A stretch of DNA of 12,824 nt from Saprospiraceae bacterium UBA2365 (lineage in GTDB: Bacteria > Bacteroidota > Bacteroidia > Chitinophagales > Saprospiraceae), in NCBI GenBank assembly GCA_002344345.1, contig DDTL01000204.1, positions 36,643 through 49,466 of the forward strand, read 5' to 3'. The translations under genes and the position numbers were made by a program. The notes beneath the pieces are model-generated. The model had not been told where the DNA came from, made no database searches, and saw only the letters and a program-made list of their open reading frames with translations. Below, piece by piece: positions 1-6,945 of the stretch. Every line of letters starts with the position of its first letter. Position 1 is the first letter of the stretch.

Positions 1-18
1 AACCCTTGATTCGCATTA
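1..18 (-). repeat. Left copy of an 18-nt inverted repeat flanking the window
   Basis: The first 18 nt are the exact reverse complement of 12771-12788, the right terminus of the palindrome-rich element near the other end. Similarity stops at about position 19, so inside the window only this terminus is present; any further element sequence would lie to the left, out of view. An exact 18-nt match is unlikely by chance in 12.8 kb. It is either a decayed or partial copy of the same intergenic repeat family or a shared terminus. Confidence 0.55.
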
Positions 19-71
19 TTAACTATGTAAGCTCAACATCCTTTCAAATAAACAGTTTCTTAGCAATAAAA

Positions 72-137
72 ATGAATCAAAGCCATAATTTTGCTGGTCA
101 ATCTCCTTTGGGAAATATCTTTACGTTCATTTTTTAG
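72..137 (+). promoter_or_regulatory. Possible Phe-rich leader peptide upstream of pheS (weak)
   Basis: A 21-codon open frame starts with ATG at 72 and ends with TAG at 135-137. It carries four Phe codons, three of them in the last five residues (FTFIF). It lies upstream of pheS, which recalls the Phe-rich leader peptide that controls pheST in enterobacteria by attenuation. Against it: I see no terminator/antiterminator hairpin pair in 138-215, a perfect -7 promoter box for pheS lies downstream at 190-197, and TTT codons are common by chance in AT-rich DNA. A second -7-like box (TAATTTTG) at 86-93 lies inside the frame and has no good -33 partner. Confidence 0.15.
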
Positions 138-189
138 ATGAATACATCATAACATTTCGATTAGATTTAAAATTTATCAGCCAAAGTTT

Positions 190-197
190 TACATTTG
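190..197 (+). promoter_or_regulatory. -7 box of the pheS promoter (TACATTTG)
   Basis: This is an exact match to the Bacteroidota sigma-A -7 consensus TAnnTTTG. A clear -33 TTTG is not visible; the AT-rich stretch near 165-170 is the best candidate. Transcription would begin around 203-205, giving a leader of only about 12 nt before the ATG at 216. The box covers the TTG at 195, which argues against that TTG as the translation start. Confidence 0.6.
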
Positions 198-215
198 CAC
201 GTTAAATTAATTCAG

Positions 216-1247
216 ATGGATCCTTTTAAAACCGCCAAGGAAATTCTTGAAAATATCAGCAATGAGGTCATTGACAGTCCGGAATTGCTGGAATCTTTCA
301 GAATGAAGTATCTGGCAACCAAAAATATCATCAAACCATTGTTCGGTGAGATGAAAGACGTTCCGGTAGAAAGCCGAAAAGAATTTGGTTTTTTACTCAA
401 TCAGCTTAAGCAAAATGCTGAGGAGAAATACCAGCAATGGAAGCAATATTTTGAAGATCAAAGGAAAAACGATGAGCAGGCTCAGATCGATCTTTCGAGA
501 CCAGGCGACCCGATCTTGCTAGGTTCAAGGCATCCGATCAGTATCGTTACCAACAGGATCATCGACATATTTGTAAAACTGGGATTTTCTGTTGCCGAAA
601 ACAGGGAAGTAGAAGATGACTGGCACAATTTTACTGCGATGAACACACCGCAGGATCATCCGGCCAGGGATATGCAGGACACTTTTTATTTGCTCAACAG
701 TACAGAATACTTATTGCGTACACACACATCATCTGTTCAGGCCAGGGTGATGTCCAGCCAAAAACCTCCGATCAGGATCATAGCACCGGGCAGGGTTTAT
801 CGGAATGAGACCATCTCAGCACGCTCTCATGCGCAGTTTCACCAGGTGGAAGGATTATATGTGGATAAAGGGGTATCATTTGCTGACATGAAGCAAACAT
901 TGCTTTACTTTGCCCAGGAGGTGTACGGTCCGGATACTAAGATCCGTTTAAGACCGAGTTATTTTCCATTCACTGAGCCCAGCGCCGAGATGGATGTTTG
1001 GATGGGAACAGAGACAGAAAAGAACAAACGCCTGACAAAAGGTACCGGTTGGCTGGAAGTACTCGGTTGCGGAATGGTAGATCCACAGGTGTTGGCCAAT
1101 TGCGGCATTGATCCTGAAGTGTATACGGGTTTTGCATTTGGAATCGGCATTGAGCGGTCAGCCATGCAACAGTTTGAAGTGGGTGACATCAGGATGTTTT
1201 TTGAGAATGATCTAAGGTTTTTGAGCCAATTTAAATCAGCCTTTTAA
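216..1247 (+). CDS. pheS: Phenylalanine--tRNA ligase alpha subunit
   Basis: Catalytic subunit of the cytoplasmic (alpha-beta)2 enzyme that charges tRNA-Phe with phenylalanine using ATP. The protein has 343 residues, normal for PheS. An N-terminal helical, coiled-coil-like arm (about 1-90) is followed by the class II catalytic core. Visible motifs are LRTHTSSVQ (167-175), GRVYRNE (192-198) with the following FHQVEG (208-213), RPSYFPFTEPSAEMDV (246-261), GCGMVDP (284-290) and the motif 3 region GFAFGIGIERSAM (305-317). I chose the ATG at 216 over an in-frame TTG at 195 because the TTG sits inside a perfect -7 promoter box. pheT is not adjacent; hisS follows after 134 bp. No Shine-Dalgarno sequence is seen before the start. 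Confidence 0.97.
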   Translation: MDPFKTAKEILENISNEVIDSPELLESFRMKYLATKNIIKPLFGEMKDVPVESRKEFGFLLNQLKQNAEEKYQQWKQYFEDQRKNDEQAQIDLSRPGDPILLGSRHPISIVTNRIIDIFVKLGFSVAENREVEDDWHNFTAMNTPQDHPARDMQDTFYLLNSTEYLLRTHTSSVQARVMSSQKPPIRIIAPGRVYRNETISARSHAQFHQVEGLYVDKGVSFADMKQTLLYFAQEVYGPDTKIRLRPSYFPFTEPSAEMDVWMGTETEKNKRLTKGTGWLEVLGCGMVDPQVLANCGIDPEVYTGFAFGIGIERSAMQQFEVGDIRMFFENDLRFLSQFKSAF

Positions 1248-1381
1248 AATGATTTTTACTGGGATTTTGTAATTATCCGGATTCTCATGTTTTCTGGTCA
1301 CCTTCATGCTTTTGTTGTTAAACGGTGTATGTCAACTGAGTTGGAGCTGCACTGATCAATGTTTTCACTAAAAAAATAAAA

Positions 1382-2734
1382 ATGGCTATAACTAACCCTC
1401 AAACGCCTAAAGGAACAAGGGATTTTCTTCCGAAAGAGGTCATCAGGCGGAATTATATTTTTAATGCGATCAGGAATGTTTTTGAGCAATTTGGATTTTT
1501 CCCGATTGAAACGCCAAGTTTTGAAAATCTTGAAACACTTACGGGCAAGTACGGTGAAGAAGGTGACAGACTGTTGTTTAAAGTGCTGAATAGCGGAGAT
1601 TTTCTGGCCAAAGCAGATCGGGAAGCGCTACAAAATTTGAATTCAATTGCCCTCACACCATCTATTGCCAAAAAGGGATTGCGATATGACCTGACCGTAC
1701 CTTTTGCCAGGTTTGTAGTTCAGCACCAGAATGAGTTGGTTTTTCCATTTAAAAGATACCAGATCCAACAGGTATGGAGAGCAGACAGGCCGCAAAAAGG
1801 TCGATACCAGGAGTTTTACCAATGTGATGTCGATGTGATCGGATCTGATTCTTTGATGTATGAAGCCGAACTGATCCAGATTTACGACGCTGTTTTTGCA
1901 AAGCTGGGTATCGAAGTGAAGATCTTACTCAACAACAGGAAAATCCTCGTAGGTATTGCAGAAGCGTGCCATATCGGCGATAAATTTGTTCAAATGACCA
2001 TAGCCATTGACAAGCTGGATAAAATGAGTGAGGAATCTGTGATCGTTGAGATGACTGAAAAAGGTATACAGGAAAAGAATGCAAAAAAAATCCTGGAGTT
2101 GCTCAGAACGGAATCCATCGAAGAATTGGCAGAAGCCATTAAAGACAGTGAAACCGGGTTGAAAGGGGTGGAAGAGATCAAGAAAGTATACGATTACCTG
2201 GAAAGTACTGAACTGAAGAATGCCCTCGTTTTTGATCCGGCATTGGCCAGGGGATTAAATTATTATACGGGTTGTATTTTTGAGGTGAAAGCTTCGCAGG
2301 CAGGGCTGGGAAGTCTCGGTGGCGGAGGCAGATATGATGACCTTACCGCTGTTTTTGGCAAACCGGATACATCAGGCGTCGGTATTTCATTTGGCGCTGA
2401 ACGTATTTTTGACCTGATGCTGGAAAAATCTCTTTTCCCGGACGAATTGATCACAGGTATCCAGGTATTGTTCATAGCATTTGATGAACTGACTCATCTG
2501 TATGCCTTTAAACAAGCAGGAAAGCTTCGTAAAAGTTCCATTAAAACAGATATATACCCGGAGTATGGAAAAATGAAAAAGCAGATGAAATTCGCCAATG
2601 CCATTCAGGTTCCATACCTTGCGATCGTTGGTGATGAAGAAATGCAAACAAATACCATTTCTGTAAAAAACATGGTTTCAGGTGAACAATCAAGGATGTC
2701 CATTGATGAACTCATCAGCTTGTTCGGAAAGTAA
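1382..2734 (+). CDS. hisS: Histidine--tRNA ligase
   Basis: Class II aminoacyl-tRNA synthetase that charges tRNA-His in the cytoplasm, normally as a homodimer. It has 450 residues, within the range for bacterial HisS. The N-terminus has the typical PKGTRDFLP (9-17). Motif 2 runs through FKRYQIQQVWRADRPQKGR (123-141) and the following EFYQCDVDVIG. The histidine-specific HisA signature LARGLNYYTG is at 288-297, the glycine-rich GGGGRYDDL at 313-321, and motif 3 GVGISFGAERI at 332-342. The C-terminal anticodon-binding domain covers about 358-450. The ATG at 1382 follows an A-rich stretch rather than a Shine-Dalgarno sequence, as is common in Bacteroidota. It is 134 bp from pheS; I see no good promoter in that gap, so co-transcription is possible but unproven. 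Confidence 0.97.
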   Translation: MAITNPQTPKGTRDFLPKEVIRRNYIFNAIRNVFEQFGFFPIETPSFENLETLTGKYGEEGDRLLFKVLNSGDFLAKADREALQNLNSIALTPSIAKKGLRYDLTVPFARFVVQHQNELVFPFKRYQIQQVWRADRPQKGRYQEFYQCDVDVIGSDSLMYEAELIQIYDAVFAKLGIEVKILLNNRKILVGIAEACHIGDKFVQMTIAIDKLDKMSEESVIVEMTEKGIQEKNAKKILELLRTESIEELAEAIKDSETGLKGVEEIKKVYDYLESTELKNALVFDPALARGLNYYTGCIFEVKASQAGLGSLGGGGRYDDLTAVFGKPDTSGVGISFGAERIFDLMLEKSLFPDELITGIQVLFIAFDELTHLYAFKQAGKLRKSSIKTDIYPEYGKMKKQMKFANAIQVPYLAIVGDEEMQTNTISVKNMVSGEQSRMSIDELISLFGK

Positions 2735-2749
2735 AAAATTGTGCTTTAC

Positions 2750-2766
2750 TCCAAATTATTTTTGGA
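2750..2766 (+). terminator. Short hairpin after hisS, possible weak terminator
   Basis: A 6-bp stem (TCCAAA / TTTGGA) with a 5-nt loop begins 16 bp after the hisS stop. It is AT-rich and has no long U-tract behind it, so it is at best a weak terminator. Confidence 0.25.
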
Positions 2767-2794
2767 TTTCGGGGCTATGATCAAATGATTCGTG

Positions 2795-2822
2795 TTTGCC
2801 TAAAACGTTTTTTATAGGTTTA
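2795..2822 (+). promoter_or_regulatory. Candidate promoter for the mnmH-selD cassette
   Basis: A TTTG at 2795-2798 (-33) and TAGGTTTA at 2815-2822 (one mismatch to TAnnTTTG) are separated by 16 bp, slightly short for this promoter class. The predicted leader to the mnmH ATG would be about 65 nt. It is the best candidate in the 159-bp gap, but both box and spacing are imperfect. Confidence 0.3.
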
Positions 2823-2893
2823 AACAAAATTGTCGGCAAGGATATTCAAAATTGAGCATGGAACTATTGTAACCGAAAAAGCATATCAAGATA

Positions 2894-3925
2894 ATGAGTG
2901 AAAAAATAGCCGCTGATCATTTTATAAATCTGATACCGGATCATGTGGTTGCAGACGTCAGGTCTCCTGCTGAATTTGACACAGGGCACATTCCCTTGAG
3001 TGTCAATATACCAATATTTGAAAATGAAGAAAGAGCAGAAATCGGTACGATCTACAAGCAAAAGGGCAAATGGCCTGCTGTTGACCGCGGTCTTGAAATT
3101 GTCGGACCTAAAATGATACATTTTGTCAGGCAGGCTCGGGCGCTAACCAAGGGTGAAAGATTATTAATGTATTGCTGGCGCGGAGGCATGAGAAGTGGAA
3201 GCATGGCCTGGCTTTTAGAGACAGCCGGAATTCCGGTAACTTTGCTCGAAGACGGTTATAAAGGATTTCGGCAATACGGTAAAAATTCCCTGACCCGGAA
3301 TGCAAAAATCATCGTGGTTGGTGGCTATACAGGAAGCGGCAAAACCAAGGTCTTGAAAGCGCTTGAAGAAATGGGCGAACAAGTGCTCGACATCGAAGCG
3401 TTGGCCCGACATCGGGGCTCTTCATTTGGCGCAATAGGAAAAGAACATCAGAAAACCAACGAACAGTTCGAAAATGATTTGATCATGAAATGGATTTCTT
3501 TTGATTTTCAACGAATTATTTGGGTTGAAGATGAAAGCAGGATCCTTGGATTCAATCACATACCTGAAGAACTTTATCTGAGGATCAGAGAAGCTGAAGT
3601 TTATAAACTCGAAATTCCAAAGTCAGAAAGAGTTAAAAATCTCGTAGAAGATTATGCTGTTTATGATTCGGTTCAACTTGAGTCAGCAGTATTGAGGATA
3701 CAATCCAAACTTGGCGGATTGGCAACCAAGAACGCACTCAAAGCTTTGGGAGAAAACAACTTTGCTGAAGTAGCTTCCATTTCTCTGGATTATTATGACA
3801 AAACCTATGCCTTTGGCCTTGCCAAAAGAGATCAGACTATGATCTCCTCTCATGAATTTGATGTTTTTGAGCCACAACAAATTGCTGAAACTTTTATTCG
3901 TTTTTACCAAAAAAGAGCGTTATGA
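2894..3925 (+). CDS. mnmH: tRNA 2-selenouridine synthase (SelU/YbbB)
   Basis: Replaces the sulfur of 2-thiouridine at wobble position 34 of the Lys, Glu and Gln tRNAs with selenium from selenophosphate; the known family enzyme works through an S-geranylated intermediate. The protein has 343 residues against about 364 in E. coli. Residues 1-130 form a rhodanese domain with DVRSPAEFDTGHIP (21-34) and the family signature CWRGGMRSGSM (94-104), with Cys94 as the expected active-site residue. Residues 137-343 form a P-loop domain with Walker A GGYTGSGKT (143-151), the conserved LDIEALARHRGSSFG (165-179), a Walker B-like IIWVEDESR (208-216) and YYDKTY (300-305). The stop overlaps the next start as ATGA, implying translational coupling to the desulfurase-SelD fusion that would supply its selenium donor. 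Confidence 0.95.
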   Translation: MSEKIAADHFINLIPDHVVADVRSPAEFDTGHIPLSVNIPIFENEERAEIGTIYKQKGKWPAVDRGLEIVGPKMIHFVRQARALTKGERLLMYCWRGGMRSGSMAWLLETAGIPVTLLEDGYKGFRQYGKNSLTRNAKIIVVGGYTGSGKTKVLKALEEMGEQVLDIEALARHRGSSFGAIGKEHQKTNEQFENDLIMKWISFDFQRIIWVEDESRILGFNHIPEELYLRIREAEVYKLEIPKSERVKNLVEDYAVYDSVQLESAVLRIQSKLGGLATKNALKALGENNFAEVASISLDYYDKTYAFGLAKRDQTMISSHEFDVFEPQQIAETFIRFYQKRAL

Positions 3926-6108
3926 TCTATCTGGACTACAACGCCAGTACACCATTGGATAAAGCTGTAATAGAGGCTATGAAACCCGTACTGGAAATGT
4001 CTTATGGCAACCCATCAAGCATGCATAAAGTTGGAATGGAGGCCAAAATGCTGGTCGAAAAAGCCAGGATGCAGGTAGCAGGTCTTATCCATTGCGACCC
4101 TTCTGAAATAATATTTACCAGTGGTGGAACAGAGTCCAATAATTTTGCCATCAAAGGAGCAGCATTTGCCCACAAAGAAAAGGGAAACCATATCATCACT
4201 TCTGCGATCGAACATCCGGCAGTGATGGAAGTCTGTCATTACCTTGAAAAAAACGGATTTTTGTTGACTGTGGTTGAAGCAGATGAATATGGGCTGATTG
4301 ATCCGGCAAAGATCGAAGCAGCCATCAGGCCGGAAACCATACTGATCTCGGTCATGCATGCCAACAATGAGATCGGTACCATCCAGGATATAGCTGCAAT
4401 TGCGAAAATTGCGCATGAACATCAGATACTTATGCATTGTGATGCTGCGCAGTCTGCGGGAAAAATCGCAACAGACATCAAGAATTTGGGTGTGGACCTG
4501 ATGAGTATTGCCGGGCATAAGCTGTATGCACCCAAGGGTGTCGGAGCCCTATATATCAAATCAGGAACCAGGCTTGAAAAACTGATGCACGGAGCCAATC
4601 ACGAGCAGAATTTGCGCGCCGGAACGGAGAATGTGCTGGAGATCGTAGGGTTTGGAAAAGCCTGTGAACTGGCAGGTAAAGGTCTGGAACATTTTGGGAA
4701 ACACACCTTGAGCCTTCGCGAAAAATTGTATGAAGGTCTGAAAAATGCATTGCCGGAAATAAAGCGAAACGGGCATATTGAAAAAAGCCTGCCTAATACA
4801 CTGAGCATATCCTTTCCGGGAATTGAAGCAAATACCCTGGTTAGCAGGCTGGAGCACATCGCAGTTTCTGCCGGCGCTGCCTGCCATGCCGAGCACATCG
4901 ATGTTTCAGATGTACTGAAAGCTTTGAAAATTCCTGTTCAATATGCAATGGGAACCATTCGTTTTTCCTTAGGGAAATTTACGACTGAAGAAGAAATCAA
5001 TCAAGCAATAGAACAGATCATTCCGGTGGTCAACAGCCTGAAAAATCCAGATAAAATACTGGAAACCACGCATGAAGCCATCAGATTGACTCAATTTACC
5101 CATGGCCTTGGATGTGCATGTAAAATTCAGCCCCAGGTGCTGGAATCCATACTCAAAAAACTGCCAAAAGCCAGTCATCCGGACATCCTGGTCGGAGTCG
5201 AAACCTCTGATGATGCGACAGTCTACAGGATCAACGACGAACAGGCTGTGGTCCAGACCCTGGATTTTTTTACACCGGTAGTGGATGATGCGTATGATTT
5301 TGGAGCCATTGCGGCTGCGAATGCCCTCAGCGATATTTATGCGATGGGAGCTGTTCCGCTTTTTGCTCAGAACATTGTTGCCTTTCCACAATACACGCTG
5401 CCGATGAGCGTGCTCGAAGATATTCTGAAAGGCGCTGCTGATAAAGTTGCAGAGGCAGGCATCAGTATACTTGGCGGACACACGATTGAGGACAATGAGC
5501 CAAAATTTGGTCTGGTGGTCACAGGTTTGGTTCACCCGGTAAAATTGTTGAAAAATATCGGCGCTAAGCCTGGTGACGGATTGATCATCACGAAGGCGCT
5601 GGGAACAGGTATTTTGTCTACAGCTATGAAAAGAGGCATTTTGAATAACCACACAAAAGACAAGCTGGTCCGACAAATGAGCGCCCTCAATAACAAAGCT
5701 GCACAAGTGATAAGCCATTATAAAATAAGCGCTTGTACAGATGTAACAGGATTTGGACTTTTAGGGCATTTGCTGGAAATGAGTAAAGGGTCAGGTTGCG
5801 ATGTTGAGTTGGATTTTTCAAATATTCCGTTGATGGATGATGCACTAAACTTTGCCACTGCTGGAATCTACCCCGGAGGAAGTGTGAGCAATCTTGAGCA
5901 TGTACGGTCGTATGTTGATTTTGGGCAATTGAACCACCCAAGAATGCTGATCCTGGCCGATGCTCAAACTTCAGGCGGGCTTCTGATCGCAGTAGATCCA
6001 AACGATGAAAATGAAGTATTAAATGGATTAAACGCGGCAGGATTAGCGGATGCCTGGCTAATTGGCAGGTTTACTTCCTTGGGAACGGGGCAGATCAGTG
6101 TAAAATAA
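3922..6108 (+). CDS. selD: Cysteine desulfurase-selenophosphate synthetase fusion
   Basis: A 728-residue protein joining two complete enzymes. Residues 1-373 are a PLP-dependent NifS/IscS-like cysteine desulfurase: GNPSSMHKVG (29-38), SGGTESNN (67-74), His98, HANNEIGT (146-153), DAAQSAGK (174-181), the PLP lysine Lys200 in AGHK, the active-site loop SAGAACHAEH with catalytic Cys321, and GTIRFSLG (344-351). After a linker of only about 15 residues comes SelD (388-728): RLTQFTHGLGCACK (388-401) with catalytic Cys398 and Lys401, acidic SDD (429-431), LDFFTPVVDD (447-456), GGHTIEDNEPKFG (518-530), DVTGFGLLGH (607-616) and ADAQTSGGL (679-687). SelD makes selenophosphate from selenide and ATP. The fused desulfurase probably delivers selenium as a persulfide-type adduct on Cys321. 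There is no in-frame stop or frameshift at the junction. The start overlaps mnmH by 4 nt, which ties the product to tRNA selenation. Confidence 0.96.
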   Translation: MIYLDYNASTPLDKAVIEAMKPVLEMSYGNPSSMHKVGMEAKMLVEKARMQVAGLIHCDPSEIIFTSGGTESNNFAIKGAAFAHKEKGNHIITSAIEHPAVMEVCHYLEKNGFLLTVVEADEYGLIDPAKIEAAIRPETILISVMHANNEIGTIQDIAAIAKIAHEHQILMHCDAAQSAGKIATDIKNLGVDLMSIAGHKLYAPKGVGALYIKSGTRLEKLMHGANHEQNLRAGTENVLEIVGFGKACELAGKGLEHFGKHTLSLREKLYEGLKNALPEIKRNGHIEKSLPNTLSISFPGIEANTLVSRLEHIAVSAGAACHAEHIDVSDVLKALKIPVQYAMGTIRFSLGKFTTEEEINQAIEQIIPVVNSLKNPDKILETTHEAIRLTQFTHGLGCACKIQPQVLESILKKLPKASHPDILVGVETSDDATVYRINDEQAVVQTLDFFTPVVDDAYDFGAIAAANALSDIYAMGAVPLFAQNIVAFPQYTLPMSVLEDILKGAADKVAEAGISILGGHTIEDNEPKFGLVVTGLVHPVKLLKNIGAKPGDGLIITKALGTGILSTAMKRGILNNHTKDKLVRQMSALNNKAAQVISHYKISACTDVTGFGLLGHLLEMSKGSGCDVELDFSNIPLMDDALNFATAGIYPGGSVSNLEHVRSYVDFGQLNHPRMLILADAQTSGGLLIAVDPNDENEVLNGLNAAGLADAWLIGRFTSLGTGQISVK

Positions 6109-6167
6109 TGCTGTCAGATTTAAATTGAAATGGCAGGATGAATTTAATGGAAATCAGGTCTTGTTTT

Positions 6168-6196
6168 TTTTGAAATGATATTTTTTTGTTTCAAAA
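6168..6196 (+). other. AT-rich inverted repeat after selD
   Basis: TTTTGAAA (6168-6175) and TTTCAAAA (6189-6196) form a perfect 8-bp stem with a 13-nt loop, 60 bp after the selD stop. It could weakly terminate the selD transcript. It also overlaps the proposed -33 box of the next gene, so an operator role is equally possible. In such AT-rich sequence chance is a serious alternative. Confidence 0.25.
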
Positions 6197-6212
6197 TAAT
6201 TGCCTTAATTTG
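6185..6212 (+). promoter_or_regulatory. Candidate promoter of the 41-residue membrane protein gene
   Basis: TTTG at 6185-6188 is followed 16-17 bp later by TTAATTTG (6205-6212), close to the Bacteroidota TTTG-spacer-TAnnTTTG pattern. Predicted transcription starts near 6218, about 20 nt before the ATG at 6239. That position supports the short gene behind it. Confidence 0.4.
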
Positions 6213-6238
6213 TGGCAGACAATTAAAAAACGGATAGT

Positions 6239-6364
6239 ATGGCAAATTTAAACAGGGATTACGGAAAGGGCAAAGAGTTCTTAATTTGGGTGTTGCTTTT
6301 TGCACTTGCTTTAGTGCTTTTAATCGTTTGGATGTACCATCTGAATTTCAAACTGACGTTTTAA
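6239..6364 (+). CDS. Small single-span membrane protein, 41 residues, unknown function
   Basis: ATG at 6239, TAA at 6362-6364. The product has a short, basic, polar N-terminus (MANLNRDYGKGKEF), one strongly hydrophobic stretch at about residues 14-32 (LIWVLLFALALVLLIVWMY) and a short tail HLNFKLTF. Positive charges precede the hydrophobic segment, which suggests a cytoplasmic N-terminus and an inner-membrane anchor. There is no lipobox and no obvious cleavage site. It sits 130 bp behind selD with a plausible promoter 27-54 nt upstream. I do not recognise the family. Bacterial proteins of this size are often accessory subunits of respiratory oxidases or regulators of membrane proteins, but nothing here points to a partner. 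The promoter and the clean topology favour a real gene; its shortness is the main doubt. Confidence 0.6.
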   Translation: MANLNRDYGKGKEFLIWVLLFALALVLLIVWMYHLNFKLTF

Positions 6365-6435
6365 TCTGTCTGAACTTTCTCACGGTTTTCCGGCAAGGAT
6401 CAGGCGATCTGGTTTTTTGCAGGACTTTTGAAGGC

Positions 6436-6466
6436 AAGTTGTTAAAGATCTTTTTTTTAACAATTT
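6436..6466 (+). terminator. 11-bp AT-rich hairpin, possible terminator
   Basis: AAGTTGTTAAA (6436-6446) pairs with TTTAACAATTT (6456-6466) with one G-U pair and a 9-nt, T-rich loop. It lies about 70 nt after the small membrane protein gene. It is the strongest stem in the gap but is AT-rich and not followed by a long U-run, so terminator activity is uncertain. Confidence 0.4.
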
Positions 6467-6599
6467 CTGGCAGTTTCTCCTATATCATAAGATTGGTTTT
6501 ATTTGTATGTAGTTGCATTTATTTAATAAGCGGACATTTTTGGTTGAGTCTTTGGTTTGGTAAACGGATTTCATCCTAAACCTGCCTAAAACAGCTTTC

Positions 6600-6630
6600 T
6601 TTCAAATCAAAAATGAAGACCGTAATTTTG
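6600..6630 (+). promoter_or_regulatory. Candidate promoter in the gap before the efflux operon
   Basis: TAATTTTG at 6623-6630 is a perfect TAnnTTTG box. TTTC at 6600-6603 (one mismatch to the -33 TTTG) lies 19 bp upstream, the usual spacing. If used, it gives an unusually long leader of about 310 nt before the adaptor gene, or starts a separate small RNA. Confidence 0.35.
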
Positions 6631-6945
6631 ATGACTTCATCGTGATAAACTTGCCGGAATTAAGGAAAAGTAATTTGAATGCACCATATTTGCATGCTTA
6701 ATTTATACAGTCATTTCAGTATGGAGTGGTATAGACAATAGATGATTTTGAATAATATTCCACACATTTTGCTTAGTTATGAATTGTCGCGATTCCTATG
6801 TGTCGTTTATTGTTTGGTATAACAATATAATCTGAATAGTAAAAAGATAATTAATCGATTGTTATTCTCTATATTTTGTTTTTATTGTATTGAAAACCAT
6901 TACCTTATAATGTTTGTTTGTTGAAGATATAAAATAAAGTTTTTT

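Larger units (their letters stand above)
6365..6945. other. 581-bp intergenic region without a convincing gene
   Basis: AT-rich sequence between the small membrane protein gene and the efflux operon. It contains an 11-bp hairpin (6436-6466), a perfect -7 box at 6623-6630 and a second box TAATTTG (6671-6677) with TTG 17 bp upstream (6651-6653). Frames are short; the longest, which begins inside the preceding gene in another frame, has the composition of noise. No tRNA fold, transposase remnant or regulator gene was seen. It could hold a long 5' leader of the efflux operon or a small RNA. Confidence 0.5.

Noticed and set aside
1248..1381. Terminator or promoter between pheS and hisS
   Set aside because: No stem longer than about 4-5 bp and no TAnnTTTG box was found in this gap.
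4015..4518. 167-codon reverse-strand frame opposite the desulfurase half
   Set aside because: Shadow frame inside a strongly conserved enzyme; composition is not protein-like.
5092..5124. Selenocysteine codon in SelD
   Set aside because: The codons at the catalytic motif are TGT, GCA, TGT; there is no in-frame TGA, so no recoding is needed.
4969..5718. 249-codon reverse-strand frame opposite the SelD half
   Set aside because: It is a shadow of the well-conserved SelD coding sequence; its Cys/His/Gln-rich product matches no family I recognise.
3922..6108. Fusion as an assembly or frameshift artefact joining two genes
   Set aside because: The reading frame is open throughout, both halves are complete, and the linker shows no trace of a lost stop and start; an artefact would need an exact in-frame join.
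6286..6579. 97-codon forward frame starting with TTG
   Set aside because: It overlaps the 41-residue gene in another frame, starts at a TTG without a start-site signal, and its Cys/Phe/Ser-rich composition looks like translated AT-rich noise.
6679..6741. 20-codon frame downstream of the 6623-6630 promoter box
   Set aside because: Too short, with no hydrophobic, cysteine or amino-acid-run pattern that would suggest a peptide or leader.
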